Shown here piece by piece: positions 50,693 through 58,894 of a stretch of DNA of 64,000 nt. The DNA is taken from NCBI GenBank assembly GCA_036397095.1, contig DASWJQ010000118.1, positions 1-64,000 on the forward strand. Direction: 5' to 3'. Within the stretch, counting starts at the first letter, position 1. Each line of letters begins with the position of its first letter. The translations under genes and the position numbers were made by a program. The stretch comes from DASWJQ01 sp036397095 (lineage in GTDB: Bacteria; Chloroflexota; Anaerolineae; Anaerolineales; E44-bin32). The notes under the pieces are model-generated. The model saw only the letters and a list, made by a program, of their open reading frames with translations, was not told the DNA's origin and made no database searches.

Positions 50693-51864
50693 CCGTCCAG
50701 CCGGATGGCCTGGGCTCCCCCCGCCGGCTGGCAAATCCATACCTGAAGTTCGTGGTTCAGTCTAAGCTTGGCTCGCCGCCGCAGCTCAGCGGCGAAGGCT
50801 TCGGCCCGGTCCCTTGCGACCCAATTGATCGTGCTGCCCCCGAAACCGGCCCCCGTCATGCGGGCCCCGTAGCAGCCCGGGCACTCGAGCGCCATCTCCA
50901 CCAGCGCGTCCAGCTTGGGATGACTGACCTGGTACAGATCACGCAGGCTTTCATGGCCAGCGAGCAGCAGCCGCCCCATCCGTTCCGAATCGCCGGCTCG
51001 CAGCGCGGCCACGGCCTGGCGCACACGTTCGTTTTCATCGGCAACGTGACGCACGCGCCGGTCAAGCGGCTCGGGCAGCCCTGCTGCCAGGCGGGCCGCT
51101 TCGCCGGTTGTCAGTTCGGACAGGTTCACCAGGTCCGGCCGCTGCGTTCGCAGCAGGGCCAGTGCCTGGCTGCATTCGGCCACCCGCTGGTTGTAACCGG
51201 CCTCCGCCAGCTGGCGCACCACACCGCTGTCGGCAATCACCAGGCTGACGGTCGTGGGCAGCGGCACGGCTTCGCAGGTGAACGAGCCGAAGTCGAGCAG
51301 GAGCGCGTGGTCCTGCCGTGCGGCCAGCGCCGTCCATTGGTCGAGCAGTCCGCTGGCCACCCCGACGAACTCGTTCTCCGCCCGCTGACACACGCGAGCC
51401 AACCCTAATGGGTCGATGTCAATGCCGGCCAGCGCCAGCCAGCCGACGGCGCATGCGACTTCAACCGCTGCCGAAGAGGACAGCCCCGAGCCGATGGGCA
51501 CGCTGGAGCTGACCAGGCCTTGCAGCCCGGCAGGATCGTAGCCCGCCTGGCGCAGTGCCCAGCCGACGCCGGCCGGGTAACGGGCCCAGCCGGCCAAGCC
51601 GGCCGCCCGGGGAGGGGTCAAGTCGGCCAGGTGGAATGTACCGGCCTGGCCCAGGTCGGCGGCTTCGATCTCGACCACGTCGTCGTGGTTGGGCGCCAGC
51701 AGGAACCAGGCTGACCGATCAATGGCGCAGGGCAAGGCCAGGCCGCCGCTGTAGTCGACGTGCTCGCCAATTAGGTTGACCCGGCCGGGGGCCGAGGCCG
51801 CTACAACCGGCAGCCGGCCAAAGGCCGCCTCGAACTGGCTGAGCAACGCCTGCGGAACGGCCAT
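50689..51864 (-). CDS. galK: Galactokinase
   Basis: The 391-aa GHMP kinase phosphorylates galactose at C1. The three family motifs are present: GRVNLIGEHVDYSGG near residue 27, VPIGSGLSSSAA near 122 and GARMTGAGFGGST near 336. The catalytic Asp is in SGLLDQW near 174. The Leloir partners galT and galE are not in the window, though a phosphomutase is. It overlaps the upstream XPB-like gene by 1 nt, and its end overlaps the receiver gene by 4 nt tail to tail. Other GHMP sugar kinases are possible but less likely. Confidence 0.9.
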   Translation of the reverse strand: MAVPQALLSQFEAAFGRLPVVAASAPGRVNLIGEHVDYSGGLALPCAIDRSAWFLLAPNHDDVVEIEAADLGQAGTFHLADLTPPRAAGLAGWARYPAGVGWALRQAGYDPAGLQGLVSSSVPIGSGLSSSAAVEVACAVGWLALAGIDIDPLGLARVCQRAENEFVGVASGLLDQWTALAARQDHALLLDFGSFTCEAVPLPTTVSLVIADSGVVRQLAEAGYNQRVAECSQALALLRTQRPDLVNLSELTTGEAARLAAGLPEPLDRRVRHVADENERVRQAVAALRAGDSERMGRLLLAGHESLRDLYQVSHPKLDALVEMALECPGCYGARMTGAGFGGSTINWVARDRAEAFAAELRRRAKLRLNHELQVWICQPAGGAQAIRLDG

Positions 51865-53528
51865 CAGCTGGATTCGGCTTGGTCGCTGGCTTCGATCAGC
51901 AGACCGTCCTTGGCGGCTGCCGCTGACAAGGCGGCCAGGTCTTTGCGACGGATGAGGGCCGCCGTCGGTCCCAGCCGCTCCTGGACCAGCCCTCGCAGCC
52001 GGCGGTTGGCAAGCAGTTGATCGAGCAACTCCGGTTGACTCACTTGAAGCACAAGCAGGGCGTCGATCGAGGCCTCGACGCCGTTGGCGAGCACACGCGC
52101 CAGCGCCTGCTGCAGACGGGCCGGCAACGGAGCCGGACCGACTTCTTCGAGCAGCTTGACGATGTGGTCATGGCGGAGACCCTGTTCGGCGGCGGCCAAC
52201 AGCGCTGTCGGTCGAAGCCGGTAATGATAGGTGTCATCGGCGTATCCGAGCCATGCGCTCAATCGGGCGATCTGGTAGCGCAGCGAGCGCGAGGCGGCCC
52301 GCGGCAGCGCAATCGAACCATCGGCTTGCAGACGGCCGTTGGCTGTCGGCTCGTCGAGACCGGGAATGGGTCCTCCGAACACCACGCTCGACCAGGCGGT
52401 CAGGCGGAATCGGTCCGGCGGTTCGCCGTCTTCATGGCCCAGGTCGACAGCGCCAAGCCAATGGAGCGGTCCCATTAGGAGCCAGCGCAGCAAGGCGCCA
52501 TCCACCGCTGGCCAGGCCTCGGTGCCTTGCAGGAAGGCCCCCGTACGGCGGTCACGCAGGTACCACGAATCGAAATCGGCGCCAGGGCGCATGAAGCCGG
52601 GGTGTCGCTGGCGGACGGCGTCTACGAAATCGGGCAGATCCCACCATCGCCCAACTGGAATCCCCCGGATCAACTGGAGCGCGGCCTGGCGGGTAGGCAA
52701 AGGCTCGTTGGGCCAGCCAGTTGGCCCGGCGCGCAGGTGCTCAAGCTGGGCAAGATCGTTCCATGTCCCCGAGTCGAGCCATGCCCGAATCAGCGCAGCC
52801 AGCGTGTCGGCCCGGTTCAGATCGAGGAAGGAGCCTACCCGCTCGGGCTCGGGCCGGGCGCGGGCCGGGTCGAGCAGGTTGAGTTCGGTCAACAAGTGCA
52901 GGCACAGCGCACCCGCCGCGGGCTGGGTCAGAAAGGGGTGCAGGGCGAGTAGGCGTTGGCGGATCTCGCCGGTGGGGGTCGTTGGCCAGCGGCGCAATGC
53001 AGCCAACAGGGTGGCGCTGTCATCCACCAGGCTCGACCTGGCGCGCGCGATTGCGCCAGGCGGTTCAGCCGGCCGGCCCAACGCCGAGTCTGAAATGGCC
53101 TGCGGCTGAATGGCGGTGGATAGTTCGGTTGGGATGTAGACGAATTCTCGGGGGCCGACGGGGGAGTCGGCGAAAGCGCGGGCGATCAGGCCGCGGTAGT
53201 ACAGTCGCTCGCTGTCGGACACCGGCTGGCGCCAGGGACGCAGACGGTCGCGCCGACCCGGCCCCATTTCGCGGATTTCGCCATGCCGCTGGCGGAAGTC
53301 CGCCCAGGGCTGCGGCCCGCCGCTGGCCAGTTCGCCCAGCGCCTGGCTGGCGCTGGCTGGCAGCGAATCGAGGGTCTCGGCAAGCTGGGTTGGCTCTTGC
53401 AGCCGTTCGGTCAGCCGGCGGGCGGCCTCAGGGGCATCGCCCATGGGCGGGTCTAACGCCCACAACTCGGCAATCGCCCGCAGTAGGCCAAGGTCGTAAT
53501 CCTGGAGCGACTGGAACAGCGAGCGCAT
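51864..53528 (-). CDS. Helicase XPB/Ssl2 N-terminal-like protein
   Basis: The 554-aa protein resembles 'helicase-associated' XPB N-terminal-like proteins (often annotated Helicase_C_3), which lack a motor domain. The N-terminus is DYDLGLLRAIAELW..., with several winged-helix-like parts. The conserved C-terminal part begins LQADGSIALPRAASRSLRYQIARLSAWLGYADDTYHYRLRPTALLAAAEQGL, then a leucine-rich end. There are no Walker motifs. It may help an XPB-type helicase in repair or transcription; no partner is adjacent, though uvrC is near. It precedes galK with a 1-nt overlap. Confidence 0.75.
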   Translation of the reverse strand: MRSLFQSLQDYDLGLLRAIAELWALDPPMGDAPEAARRLTERLQEPTQLAETLDSLPASASQALGELASGGPQPWADFRQRHGEIREMGPGRRDRLRPWRQPVSDSERLYYRGLIARAFADSPVGPREFVYIPTELSTAIQPQAISDSALGRPAEPPGAIARARSSLVDDSATLLAALRRWPTTPTGEIRQRLLALHPFLTQPAAGALCLHLLTELNLLDPARARPEPERVGSFLDLNRADTLAALIRAWLDSGTWNDLAQLEHLRAGPTGWPNEPLPTRQAALQLIRGIPVGRWWDLPDFVDAVRQRHPGFMRPGADFDSWYLRDRRTGAFLQGTEAWPAVDGALLRWLLMGPLHWLGAVDLGHEDGEPPDRFRLTAWSSVVFGGPIPGLDEPTANGRLQADGSIALPRAASRSLRYQIARLSAWLGYADDTYHYRLRPTALLAAAEQGLRHDHIVKLLEEVGPAPLPARLQQALARVLANGVEASIDALLVLQVSQPELLDQLLANRRLRGLVQERLGPTAALIRRKDLAALSAAAAKDGLLIEASDQAESS

Positions 53529-53538
53529 GGCGCCTCGG

Positions 53539-54453
53539 TCAAACCAGGACCTGGATGGCCTTGGGGATCACCTCGATTTGGAGTTCAGTGACGTCCGACA
53601 GGAAATCGGCGAAGATCTCACCGTCGGTATGAATCGGAACAGGGGCGGCCGAATTAATCTTCATCCGCTTGAAGGCCCCCAGCCGCACAACCTTAAAGCG
53701 ACCGTGGGTGCCATTCATCACCTCGGGGATCAGGCGGAACATCATCGGTCGGGAGACTTCCTCAATCATGGCGTAGTTGAGCTGGCCATCGTCCGGCACG
53801 GCGTCGGGCGAGGTCAGGAACCCACCGCCTTCACGCGGGCCATTGTTCAAGCTGATCATGAGCGTGTTCTGCTCGAAGGTCTCGGCATCCGTTTCGAAGC
53901 GCATCAGGGGGGCGTTGTGCTGCAGGAAGATTGTCTTAATGACGGCCCACAAGTACATGGGAAAGCCGCGCAGCCGCCGGATGGCGTAAGCGTAGATGGC
54001 GACCGAGGCGCCAAAGCCAATGCTGATCGTATTGTCCCAGTACTCGGTGCGGCCCCGGTTGTCGCTGATGCTAGCCAAATCGATCCAGCGCGGCTGGCCC
54101 TCGAAGACGCGCAGGATGGCCTCGTCCGGGTCGTGCGGCAGTCCAACGTTTGCGCAAAAATCGTTGCCGGATCCGACGGGCACGGCGGCCAGCAGCGGCC
54201 GCTGCTCGGCGGGGAACTTCATCAGACCATTGACCACCTCATGGACCGTGCCGTCGCCGCCTAATGCGGCGATCACTTCGAAGCCGTCGCGGACGGCTTG
54301 TTCGGTTAGCTCGGTGGCCTGGCCCGGGAATTCGGTGGCGGCCCAATCGCCGCCGCCGTAGCGGTCGAGTGTGGCATTGAAGGTCTGGGCGATGTCCCAG
54401 GCGTGGCCGCGGTCGGCATGTGGGTTGAAGATCAGTTTGGTGCGACGACTCAC
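53539..54453 (-). CDS. Diacylglycerol/lipid kinase (DagK/YegS family)
   Basis: The 304-aa lipid kinase begins KLIFNPHADRGHA (nucleotide-binding strand). It has the catalytic GGDGTVHEV near residue 66 and PVGSGNDFCANVG near 93. A C-terminal beta-sandwich has GFGASV and a final TDGE motif (HTDGEIFAD). It probably phosphorylates diacylglycerol to return it to phospholipid synthesis, or forms part of a carotenoid/sphingoid-like route. Its start overlaps the CBS gene stop by 4 nt. Confidence 0.9.
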   Translation of the reverse strand: MSRRTKLIFNPHADRGHAWDIAQTFNATLDRYGGGDWAATEFPGQATELTEQAVRDGFEVIAALGGDGTVHEVVNGLMKFPAEQRPLLAAVPVGSGNDFCANVGLPHDPDEAILRVFEGQPRWIDLASISDNRGRTEYWDNTISIGFGASVAIYAYAIRRLRGFPMYLWAVIKTIFLQHNAPLMRFETDAETFEQNTLMISLNNGPREGGGFLTSPDAVPDDGQLNYAMIEEVSRPMMFRLIPEVMNGTHGRFKVVRLGAFKRMKINSAAPVPIHTDGEIFADFLSDVTELQIEVIPKAIQVLV

Positions 54454-54860
54454 AATCGTTCCTCCCAGCCTCGCTCTTCGACTGCCAGGAAGATATCGGT
54501 TGTCGAGATCATGCCGACCAGGCTGCCGCGGTCGTCCTCGACCGGCAGGTGATGGGTGCCAATCTCCCCCATCTTGCGGGCGGCCTTACGCAGGGTCCAG
54601 TCGGGCCGGGCGCGGGTTACGGGCGAGGTCATGATGTCGGCAACCGTGGCAGACAAAGGATCGCGTTCAGTCGCAACAATCTTGTCGCGAATATCGGTGG
54701 TCGTCACGATGCCGTAACGGGTTTCGTCGCCGGTGGTGAGATCAACGACGAGACTGCGGATTCCGCGGCGCCGCATCAGCGTGAGCGCCTGGGCGACCGT
54801 CATTTCGGGCACAATGAGAATGACCGGGCTGCTCATCCAATCCTGCACCAGATTGGCCAT
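54450..54860 (-). CDS. Two-CBS-domain protein
   Basis: The 136-aa protein is a single CBS pair. Module 1 has MSSPVILIVPEMTVAQALTLMRRRGIRSLVV and module 2 has MTSPVTRARPDWTLRKAARKMGEIGTHHLPVED...GMISTTDIF. Such pairs bind adenosine nucleotides and act as energy sensors. It heads a two-gene operon with the lipid kinase. GAGGAGCCT precedes the ATG, and a TATAAT (54898-54893, minus strand) lies 32 nt upstream. The target it regulates is unknown, though coupling to the kinase suggests a functional link. Confidence 0.92.
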   Translation of the reverse strand: MANLVQDWMSSPVILIVPEMTVAQALTLMRRRGIRSLVVDLTTGDETRYGIVTTTDIRDKIVATERDPLSATVADIMTSPVTRARPDWTLRKAARKMGEIGTHHLPVEDDRGSLVGMISTTDIFLAVEERGWEERL

Positions 54861-55433
54861 AGGCTCCTCACAGTCCCAGTCGGGTAGTCGGGATTATAGT
54901 CTAGTCCCCGTAGATCAATCTTGGCCCAGCTTAGTACCAATTTTAAGCATAGCGCTCATTGACAGTCGGGTAGCGTGATTCTAGGCTAGAAGTTGAAACG
55001 GAGCCTCAGGCCACCGTAGGGCTGCGCGCTCTCGTCGGTCATGGGATGCTCCCGCCGCCCAGGCAGCCATGTCTGGGATCAGTAAGCGCCGCGGCTGGAG
55101 ATGCGCCCTTCCCCATGATACGAACGGCGAGTGGCAACCGGCATTCCCCTTGCCGGCCGCCTTACGGCCATGGGGCTCTTTTTCGTTCCCCCTCGGAGCT
55201 TCCAACCACGAAGACGCAAAGGTCACCAAGCATTCCGAAGTGCCACAAAGGAAACTGCCAGATCTAGGACATGACCTCCGTTTGTGGCCCTATCGTCCCC
55301 TTCGGAGCTTCTAACCACGAAGACGCAAAGGTCACCAAGCATTCTTAAGTGCCACAAACCAAACTGCCAGATCTAGGACATGACCTCCCTTTGTGGCCCT
55401 ATCGTCCCCCATGTGATCTTCGTTGCCTGGTGG
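54861..55433. repeat. 570-bp gap: hairpin plus 2 x 109-bp tandem repeat
   Basis: Positions 55193-55301 and 55302-55410 are two nearly identical 109-bp units in tandem. Each begins TCGGAGCTTC and AACCACGAAGACGCAAAGG and includes an inverted CCACAAA...TTTGTGG pair. A GC-rich hairpin followed by CTCTTTTTCG ends near 55185 on the plus strand and looks like a terminator without an identified gene before it. The 54900-55140 part shows no gene that I can support. Confidence 0.75.
54893..54898 (-). promoter_or_regulatory. -10 box of the CBS/lipid-kinase operon
   Basis: A perfect TATAAT on the minus strand with a normal leader of about 25 nt and an SD sequence. This contrasts with the leaderless promoters elsewhere in the window. 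Confidence 0.6.
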
Positions 55434-56042
55434 TTAAGTCTGCGCAAGCAGCGCTTCCAAGTCGGAGATCGCCTGCTCGGTCGTGCGAAACTGAATGGCC
55501 TGCAGGCCGACCTGGCGGGCCCCGGCGACGTTCTCACGAAAGTCGTCTAGGAAGACTGCCGCCTCGGCGGCCACCCCCAACTGGTCCAAGGCCAACTGGT
55601 AGATGGCCGGATCGGGCTTGACCAGTCCGACCTCAGCCGACAGGATGACGACGTCAAACGCCTCGGCGAAGCGCCACTCCTGTTCGATCATATGGCGGAC
55701 GGTGGGCCAGGCGTTGCTGAGCAGGGCGGTGCGGTAGGCCGGTCGCAACTGCCGGATGTACTCGACCAACGGTTGATCCACCTGGTCGCCCGACCAGAAG
55801 TCCTGCTCCAACTGCCCGGCCAATTCCGGCGCCAGCTTGAGCGTCTCAACCGCGTGCGCCCACACATGTTCGACCGGACCCCGGCCGAGGGAGGCCAGCT
55901 GGCTCGGCCGGCTTTCGAACACCAGGCGGTCGAGCTCGCCGGCAGGCAGTCCCAACCTGGTCTCCCATTTCTGGCGGCCCGTACGGTCGGCGGTGCGCAG
56001 GATGACACCGCCCATGTCCCAGATGATGGCTTCAATGGTCAC
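55434..56042 (-). CDS. HAD-superfamily hydrolase (subfamily IA)
   Basis: The 202-aa protein has motif I as IIWDMGGVI near residue 7 (nucleophile Asp), motif II TALLSNAW near 102, Lys in GLVKPDP near 140 and motif IV FLDDFRENV near 164. DMGGV instead of DxDGT is typical of the YihX/epoxide-hydrolase-N-like branch, which dephosphorylates sugar phosphates or similar molecules. The start is GTG 56042 after GGGAGG; the in-frame codon at 56084 would add unrelated residues. It is monocistronic as far as seen. Confidence 0.85.
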   Translation of the reverse strand: MTIEAIIWDMGGVILRTADRTGRQKWETRLGLPAGELDRLVFESRPSQLASLGRGPVEHVWAHAVETLKLAPELAGQLEQDFWSGDQVDQPLVEYIRQLRPAYRTALLSNAWPTVRHMIEQEWRFAEAFDVVILSAEVGLVKPDPAIYQLALDQLGVAAEAAVFLDDFRENVAGARQVGLQAIQFRTTEQAISDLEALLAQT

Positions 56043-56128
56043 CGATTGGCCTCCCCGGCGAACTCCCTGAGAACGGTTGGTCAAACGTCCACCATCCTAC
56101 CTTCCCTGGCCGGGCCGTGGACTGCCTT

Positions 56129-57136
56129 TCAACGAACCAACGGCTTGCTGTACGCGAACGAGCGCCGTACGACTTGATAGCCGAGCCGCTCATACAGCGT
56201 CAGCGCCCCGCTCGGATTGTCGGCGTCGACGGTCAGGGCAGCTTCCTGCATGCCCTGGTCTTTGAGCAGCCGTAGACTCTCGGCGATCAGGTAGCTGGCC
56301 AGACCCCGGCGGCGCCAGGGGCGGCGCACGCCGATGTCCTCGGTGTAGCCGCGCAGCCGTCCCATGGCCTCGTTTTCATCGCGGTCGATGAAATTGAGGA
56401 CCATACCGGCGACTTGGTCGCCGTCCCAGGCGACCTGCCAAAGCGCCGGGTCCTGGATCGGATCGGTGATCAGGCGCTGGAAGTCCTCTTCGCTCTCCTC
56501 ACGGTGTCCCCAGTGATCGCGGAAAGCCTCCTCCTTGGCCAGCCAGATCGGGCGCCAGTGGTCTTCGGCCACCGGCCGGATTTCGAGGCCGTCGGGCGCC
56601 GGCAGGTCGGGTAAATCGTCGAGGGTCGGCCGGACCATGAAGTAGAAGTAGCGCTCCGCCTGGTAGCCGTGCGCCTCGATCAGCGACCGCAATTCGACTT
56701 CGCCTTCGGTGACCGAACAGCGGAGCAGGGCAGGGCCATCACGATCGGCGGCCGCTTCGATGGCAGCGGCGCGCGCCTCGGCCCAGTGGGTCAGCGGTGC
56801 AAGGGCAACCGGTCGCCAGTCCGGGTCTAGGTAGGTGTGGTGAAGATACACGCGTGGTCCGTCGAGCTCGTCGAGCGTCAGCAGGTAACTTTCGCCGACA
56901 ACTTGATCAGCGTGCCAGGCAAGACGGATATCCGATGCCGGGTCCAAGCCCTTGAAGTTTTTGTAGAAGTGATCCAGTTCCTCGCCGGTCGTGCGGTTAT
57001 CGATGCCGTCGGCAGCGAAGCTGCGATTGACAACGGCAGCTAAACCTTCGGCGTCGGGCCGCTCGGCGTAGGAGCGAAATGTGAGTTGGTCGAGCGACAG
57101 ACCCTGCTGGTCGACGACCTTTTGTTCGCTTTCCAT
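56129..57136 (-). CDS. Tandem GNAT-fold acetyltransferase
   Basis: The 335-aa protein has two GNAT-like halves. The C-terminal one (about 180-335) carries the acetyl-CoA loop VRRPWRRRGLASYLI near 270 and the LTVDADNPSGALTLYERLGY motif. The N-terminal half (15-165) is degenerate. The architecture is like mycothiol synthase-type double GNATs, but the substrate cannot be assigned. ATG 57136 follows GGAGG by 5 nt. It lies 31 bp after the methyltransferase gene on the same strand. Confidence 0.85.
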   Translation of the reverse strand: MESEQKVVDQQGLSLDQLTFRSYAERPDAEGLAAVVNRSFAADGIDNRTTGEELDHFYKNFKGLDPASDIRLAWHADQVVGESYLLTLDELDGPRVYLHHTYLDPDWRPVALAPLTHWAEARAAAIEAAADRDGPALLRCSVTEGEVELRSLIEAHGYQAERYFYFMVRPTLDDLPDLPAPDGLEIRPVAEDHWRPIWLAKEEAFRDHWGHREESEEDFQRLITDPIQDPALWQVAWDGDQVAGMVLNFIDRDENEAMGRLRGYTEDIGVRRPWRRRGLASYLIAESLRLLKDQGMQEAALTVDADNPSGALTLYERLGYQVVRRSFAYSKPLVR

Positions 57137-57167
57137 GATGCCTCCTGGCCGGCTGGCCACCCGGCGC

Positions 57168-57935
57168 CTAGGATCGGCGCCGGGCGGAAGCCAACAGCGT
57201 AACCCCTGGTTGATCGGCTTCTGCGAGCTGTAGCGGGCGGATGTCGATGTCGTCGAATCCGACCCAGGCCAACAGCATTGACAGTTCGAGCTTGGTGTAC
57301 CAGCGGAACTGGCCCACACGGCGTTCCTCGCGCAGCACCTGCCCGCCTTGCAGCAGCCGGTAGCGGCGCTCGTCGGTGATCAGCTGCTCGACCGGGTCGA
57401 CGGCCAGCGCCCGGCGCTCAATGTGCAGGCGCCCGGACTCCGGGGCCAACCGGTCGACCGACAAGTCGCCGGCGCCGGCGAAGCCGGATTGGTCGTAGAC
57501 CGACAGCAGCAACTGGCCGCCGGGCTCAAGCTGGGCGTGGAGTCGGCTGAGCGACTCGATCGCCAGATCGCGCTCGACCACGTGCATAAAGGTGCCACGC
57601 GGCAGGTAGATCAGCCGGTACTTGTCCGGCAGCGCCAGCTCCTGGAGCGCCTGCCAGTACAGCGAGACCGGCAGGTGGCGGGCGCGAGCCAGCTGCAAGC
57701 AGCGGCCCAGCGCCTCAAGCGAAAGATCGAGTCCGTCGACGGCCAGCCCTTCGGCCAGCCAGCGGAGCAACAGTTGCCCGCTGCCACAGCCGACTTCGAG
57801 GGCCGGCTGCCCGCCGGCCAACAGCGCTTGGTGGATCCGCGTGTCCTCAAGCCGAACCAGCGAGTCCGGTTCGATATACGCCTGGCCGGCCAGAGCCCCC
57901 AGGCCTTGATAAAGTTCCTGTCCTGAGTAACGCAT
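57168..57935 (-). CDS. Class I SAM-dependent methyltransferase
   Basis: The 255-aa protein has a SAM-binding motif LEVGCGSGQLLLRW near residue 45, an acidic DGLDLS and LIYLPRGTFMHVVER near 118, where most relatives have an N/DPPY- or D-rich strand. The C-terminal half is beta-rich. It resembles the glycine/cypemycin-type methyltransferase fold, substrate unknown. ATG 57935 follows GGGAG by 7 nt; ATG 57983 is in frame upstream. An RNA-like structured segment (58005-58071) precedes it. Confidence 0.8.
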   Translation of the reverse strand: MRYSGQELYQGLGALAGQAYIEPDSLVRLEDTRIHQALLAGGQPALEVGCGSGQLLLRWLAEGLAVDGLDLSLEALGRCLQLARARHLPVSLYWQALQELALPDKYRLIYLPRGTFMHVVERDLAIESLSRLHAQLEPGGQLLLSVYDQSGFAGAGDLSVDRLAPESGRLHIERRALAVDPVEQLITDERRYRLLQGGQVLREERRVGQFRWYTKLELSMLLAWVGFDDIDIRPLQLAEADQPGVTLLASARRRS

Positions 57936-58004
57936 GACGTTCTCCCGTTGAACCCAGCGGGCGCCCGGCCGGCTGTCGATCATGGACCGGTCACGTGCTC
58001 CACT

Positions 58005-58071
58005 GGGGGCGAACCTCCCTGCCGCTTCCCGAGCAAACTTCGCTCACCTCGACCCGGGAAACGACACCCCC
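58005..58071 (-). other. Possible structured RNA element upstream of the methyltransferase
   Basis: Nested complementary segments occur. GGGGG (58005-58009) faces CCCCC (58067-58071). TTCCCG (58026-58031) faces CGGGAA (58055-58060). GAGC (58031-58034) faces GCTC (58042-58045). On the minus strand this would form a multi-stem leader just before the gene. No known riboswitch consensus was recognised, so this is only a structural impression. Confidence 0.35.
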
Positions 58072-58150
58072 TACTCCCCCTCACTCGTGTTTCTGTTGGC
58101 TGTATGTTCGACATAGGTGGCCTCCCTTGCAGCTGCTGTGCTTAACGCGA

Positions 58151-58174
58151 CGAGGCCGCGCGCTGGCGGCCTCG
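58151..58174. terminator. GC-rich hairpin downstream of the 26-codon unit
   Basis: CGAGGCCGC (58151-58159) and GCGGCCTCG (58166-58174) form a perfect 9-bp stem with a 6-nt loop. It lies just beyond the poly-U terminator at 58191-58224 on the minus strand and may act as a back-up. It has no U-run of its own. Confidence 0.4.
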
Positions 58175-58190
58175 ATGGGACGAACCCAAC

Positions 58191-58224
58191 AAAAAAGCCG
58201 CGGGCGCTGGAGTGCGCCCGCGGC
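58191..58224 (-). terminator. Strong rho-independent terminator of the small unit
   Basis: On the minus strand, GCCGCGGGCGC (58224-58214) pairs with GCGCCCGCGGC (58207-58197) over a 6-nt loop. Six U then follow (58196-58191). It is the best terminator in the window and lies 24 nt after the stop of the 26-codon ORF. Confidence 0.88.
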
Positions 58225-58247
58225 GGGTGCTCACATGAGCGACTCGG

Positions 58248-58328
58248 TCAGCAGGCGGACTCCGCGAAGGAAGCCTCGAAGGCGTCAACGCACGCGAAGC
58301 GCTTCACGCTTACCTTCAACATTGCCAT
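58248..58328 (-). CDS. 26-aa peptide gene in its own transcription unit
   Basis: A short ORF encodes a peptide that starts MAMLKVSVKRF and ends FAESAC, with cysteines at 13 and 26 (the last residue). It has an SD-like AAGGATGAG before the ATG, a sigma70-type promoter upstream (58361-58389) and a strong terminator downstream. It could be a small functional peptide, a RiPP-like precursor, a leader peptide or a coincidental ORF in a small RNA. Two unmodified features favour translation: SD spacing and GC-rich codon use like its neighbours. No family was recognised. Confidence 0.45.
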   Translation of the reverse strand: MAMLKVSVKRFACVDAFEASFAESAC

Positions 58329-58360
58329 CGGCTCATCCTTATCGCTGAAACTACCCGACC

Positions 58361-58389
58361 AAGGTACACCGGATCGGGACGATCGTCAA
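58361..58389 (-). promoter_or_regulatory. Sigma70-type promoter of the 26-codon unit
   Basis: On the minus strand TTGACG (58389-58384) and TACCTT (58366-58361) are separated by exactly 17 bp. The predicted start is about 25 nt before the ORF. The SRPBCC gene ends at 58407, so this is a separate unit inside the same-strand gene row. Confidence 0.55.
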
Positions 58390-58406
58390 GTGGTGACATC
58401 AAACCT

Positions 58407-58883
58407 TTAAGGTTGGGAGGACGTAGTCTGGTCGTCGACCAGTTGTCTGAGCAATTCGAGCGAACCGTCCCAACCCCCCAGGAACCCCTGGTGAGCGCGG
58501 GCTGCCAGGTCGTCGCCCAGCGTCTCAAAGCCGGTATGGTCGAGGCGAACGTGGGTGGTGTTGCCGGCCGGCTCCAGAGTCAATGTCAAAAGGGTGTCTG
58601 CCGGCCATTGGCTGCCGTCCTGCCGGATCAAGCGCAGGGTGAAGGCAATCCGGTGCGGCGGGTCATAGACGGTCACCTCGCCGACTAGATGGTAGGCGAA
58701 GCCGCCGTGCTCGCCCTTCTCCAAGTAGGCACCGCCGACGTGGGGCTCAAGCTCGACCAACTCGGCGCCGCGAAACCAGGCCAGCAGCCCTTCGGCGGTG
58801 GCGATAAATGGCCAGATGGCCTCGGGGCCGGCTTCGATTTCAATTGCGTAACGGACGCTCAACTTCTCGGCGCGATCGTCCAT
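58407..58883 (-). CDS. SRPBCC (AHSA1-type) domain protein
   Basis: The 158-aa protein has the START/Bet v1-like pattern: YAIEIEAGPEAIWPFIATAEGLLAWF at the N-terminus, then GGAYLEKGEHGG, DPPHRIAFTLRL, LTLTLEPAGNTTHVRLDHTGF and a final HQGFLGGWDGSLELLRQLV helix. Such proteins bind hydrophobic ligands, and their roles are usually unknown. ATG 58883 follows GGGAGG; the longer frame runs into the ArsR gene. It is the third gene of a VOC-ArsR-SRPBCC operon, a common arrangement. Confidence 0.9.
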   Translation of the reverse strand: MDDRAEKLSVRYAIEIEAGPEAIWPFIATAEGLLAWFRGAELVELEPHVGGAYLEKGEHGGFAYHLVGEVTVYDPPHRIAFTLRLIRQDGSQWPADTLLTLTLEPAGNTTHVRLDHTGFETLGDDLAARAHQGFLGGWDGSLELLRQLVDDQTTSSQP

Positions 58884-58894
58884 GCTGGCCTCCC

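Noticed and set aside
55140..55190. Possible terminator of a small RNA on the plus strand
   Set aside because: A hairpin with a U-tract exists, but I found no promoter or known RNA consensus (SRP, 6S, RNase P, tmRNA) before it.
57980..58114. 44-codon minus-strand ORF with GGGAGG before its ATG, ending in an ATGA overlap with an upstream methyltransferase start
   Set aside because: Codon use (ATA, CGA, AGG, AGT) is unlike the neighbours, and the segment is better explained as structured leader RNA. I keep it as a weak possibility only.
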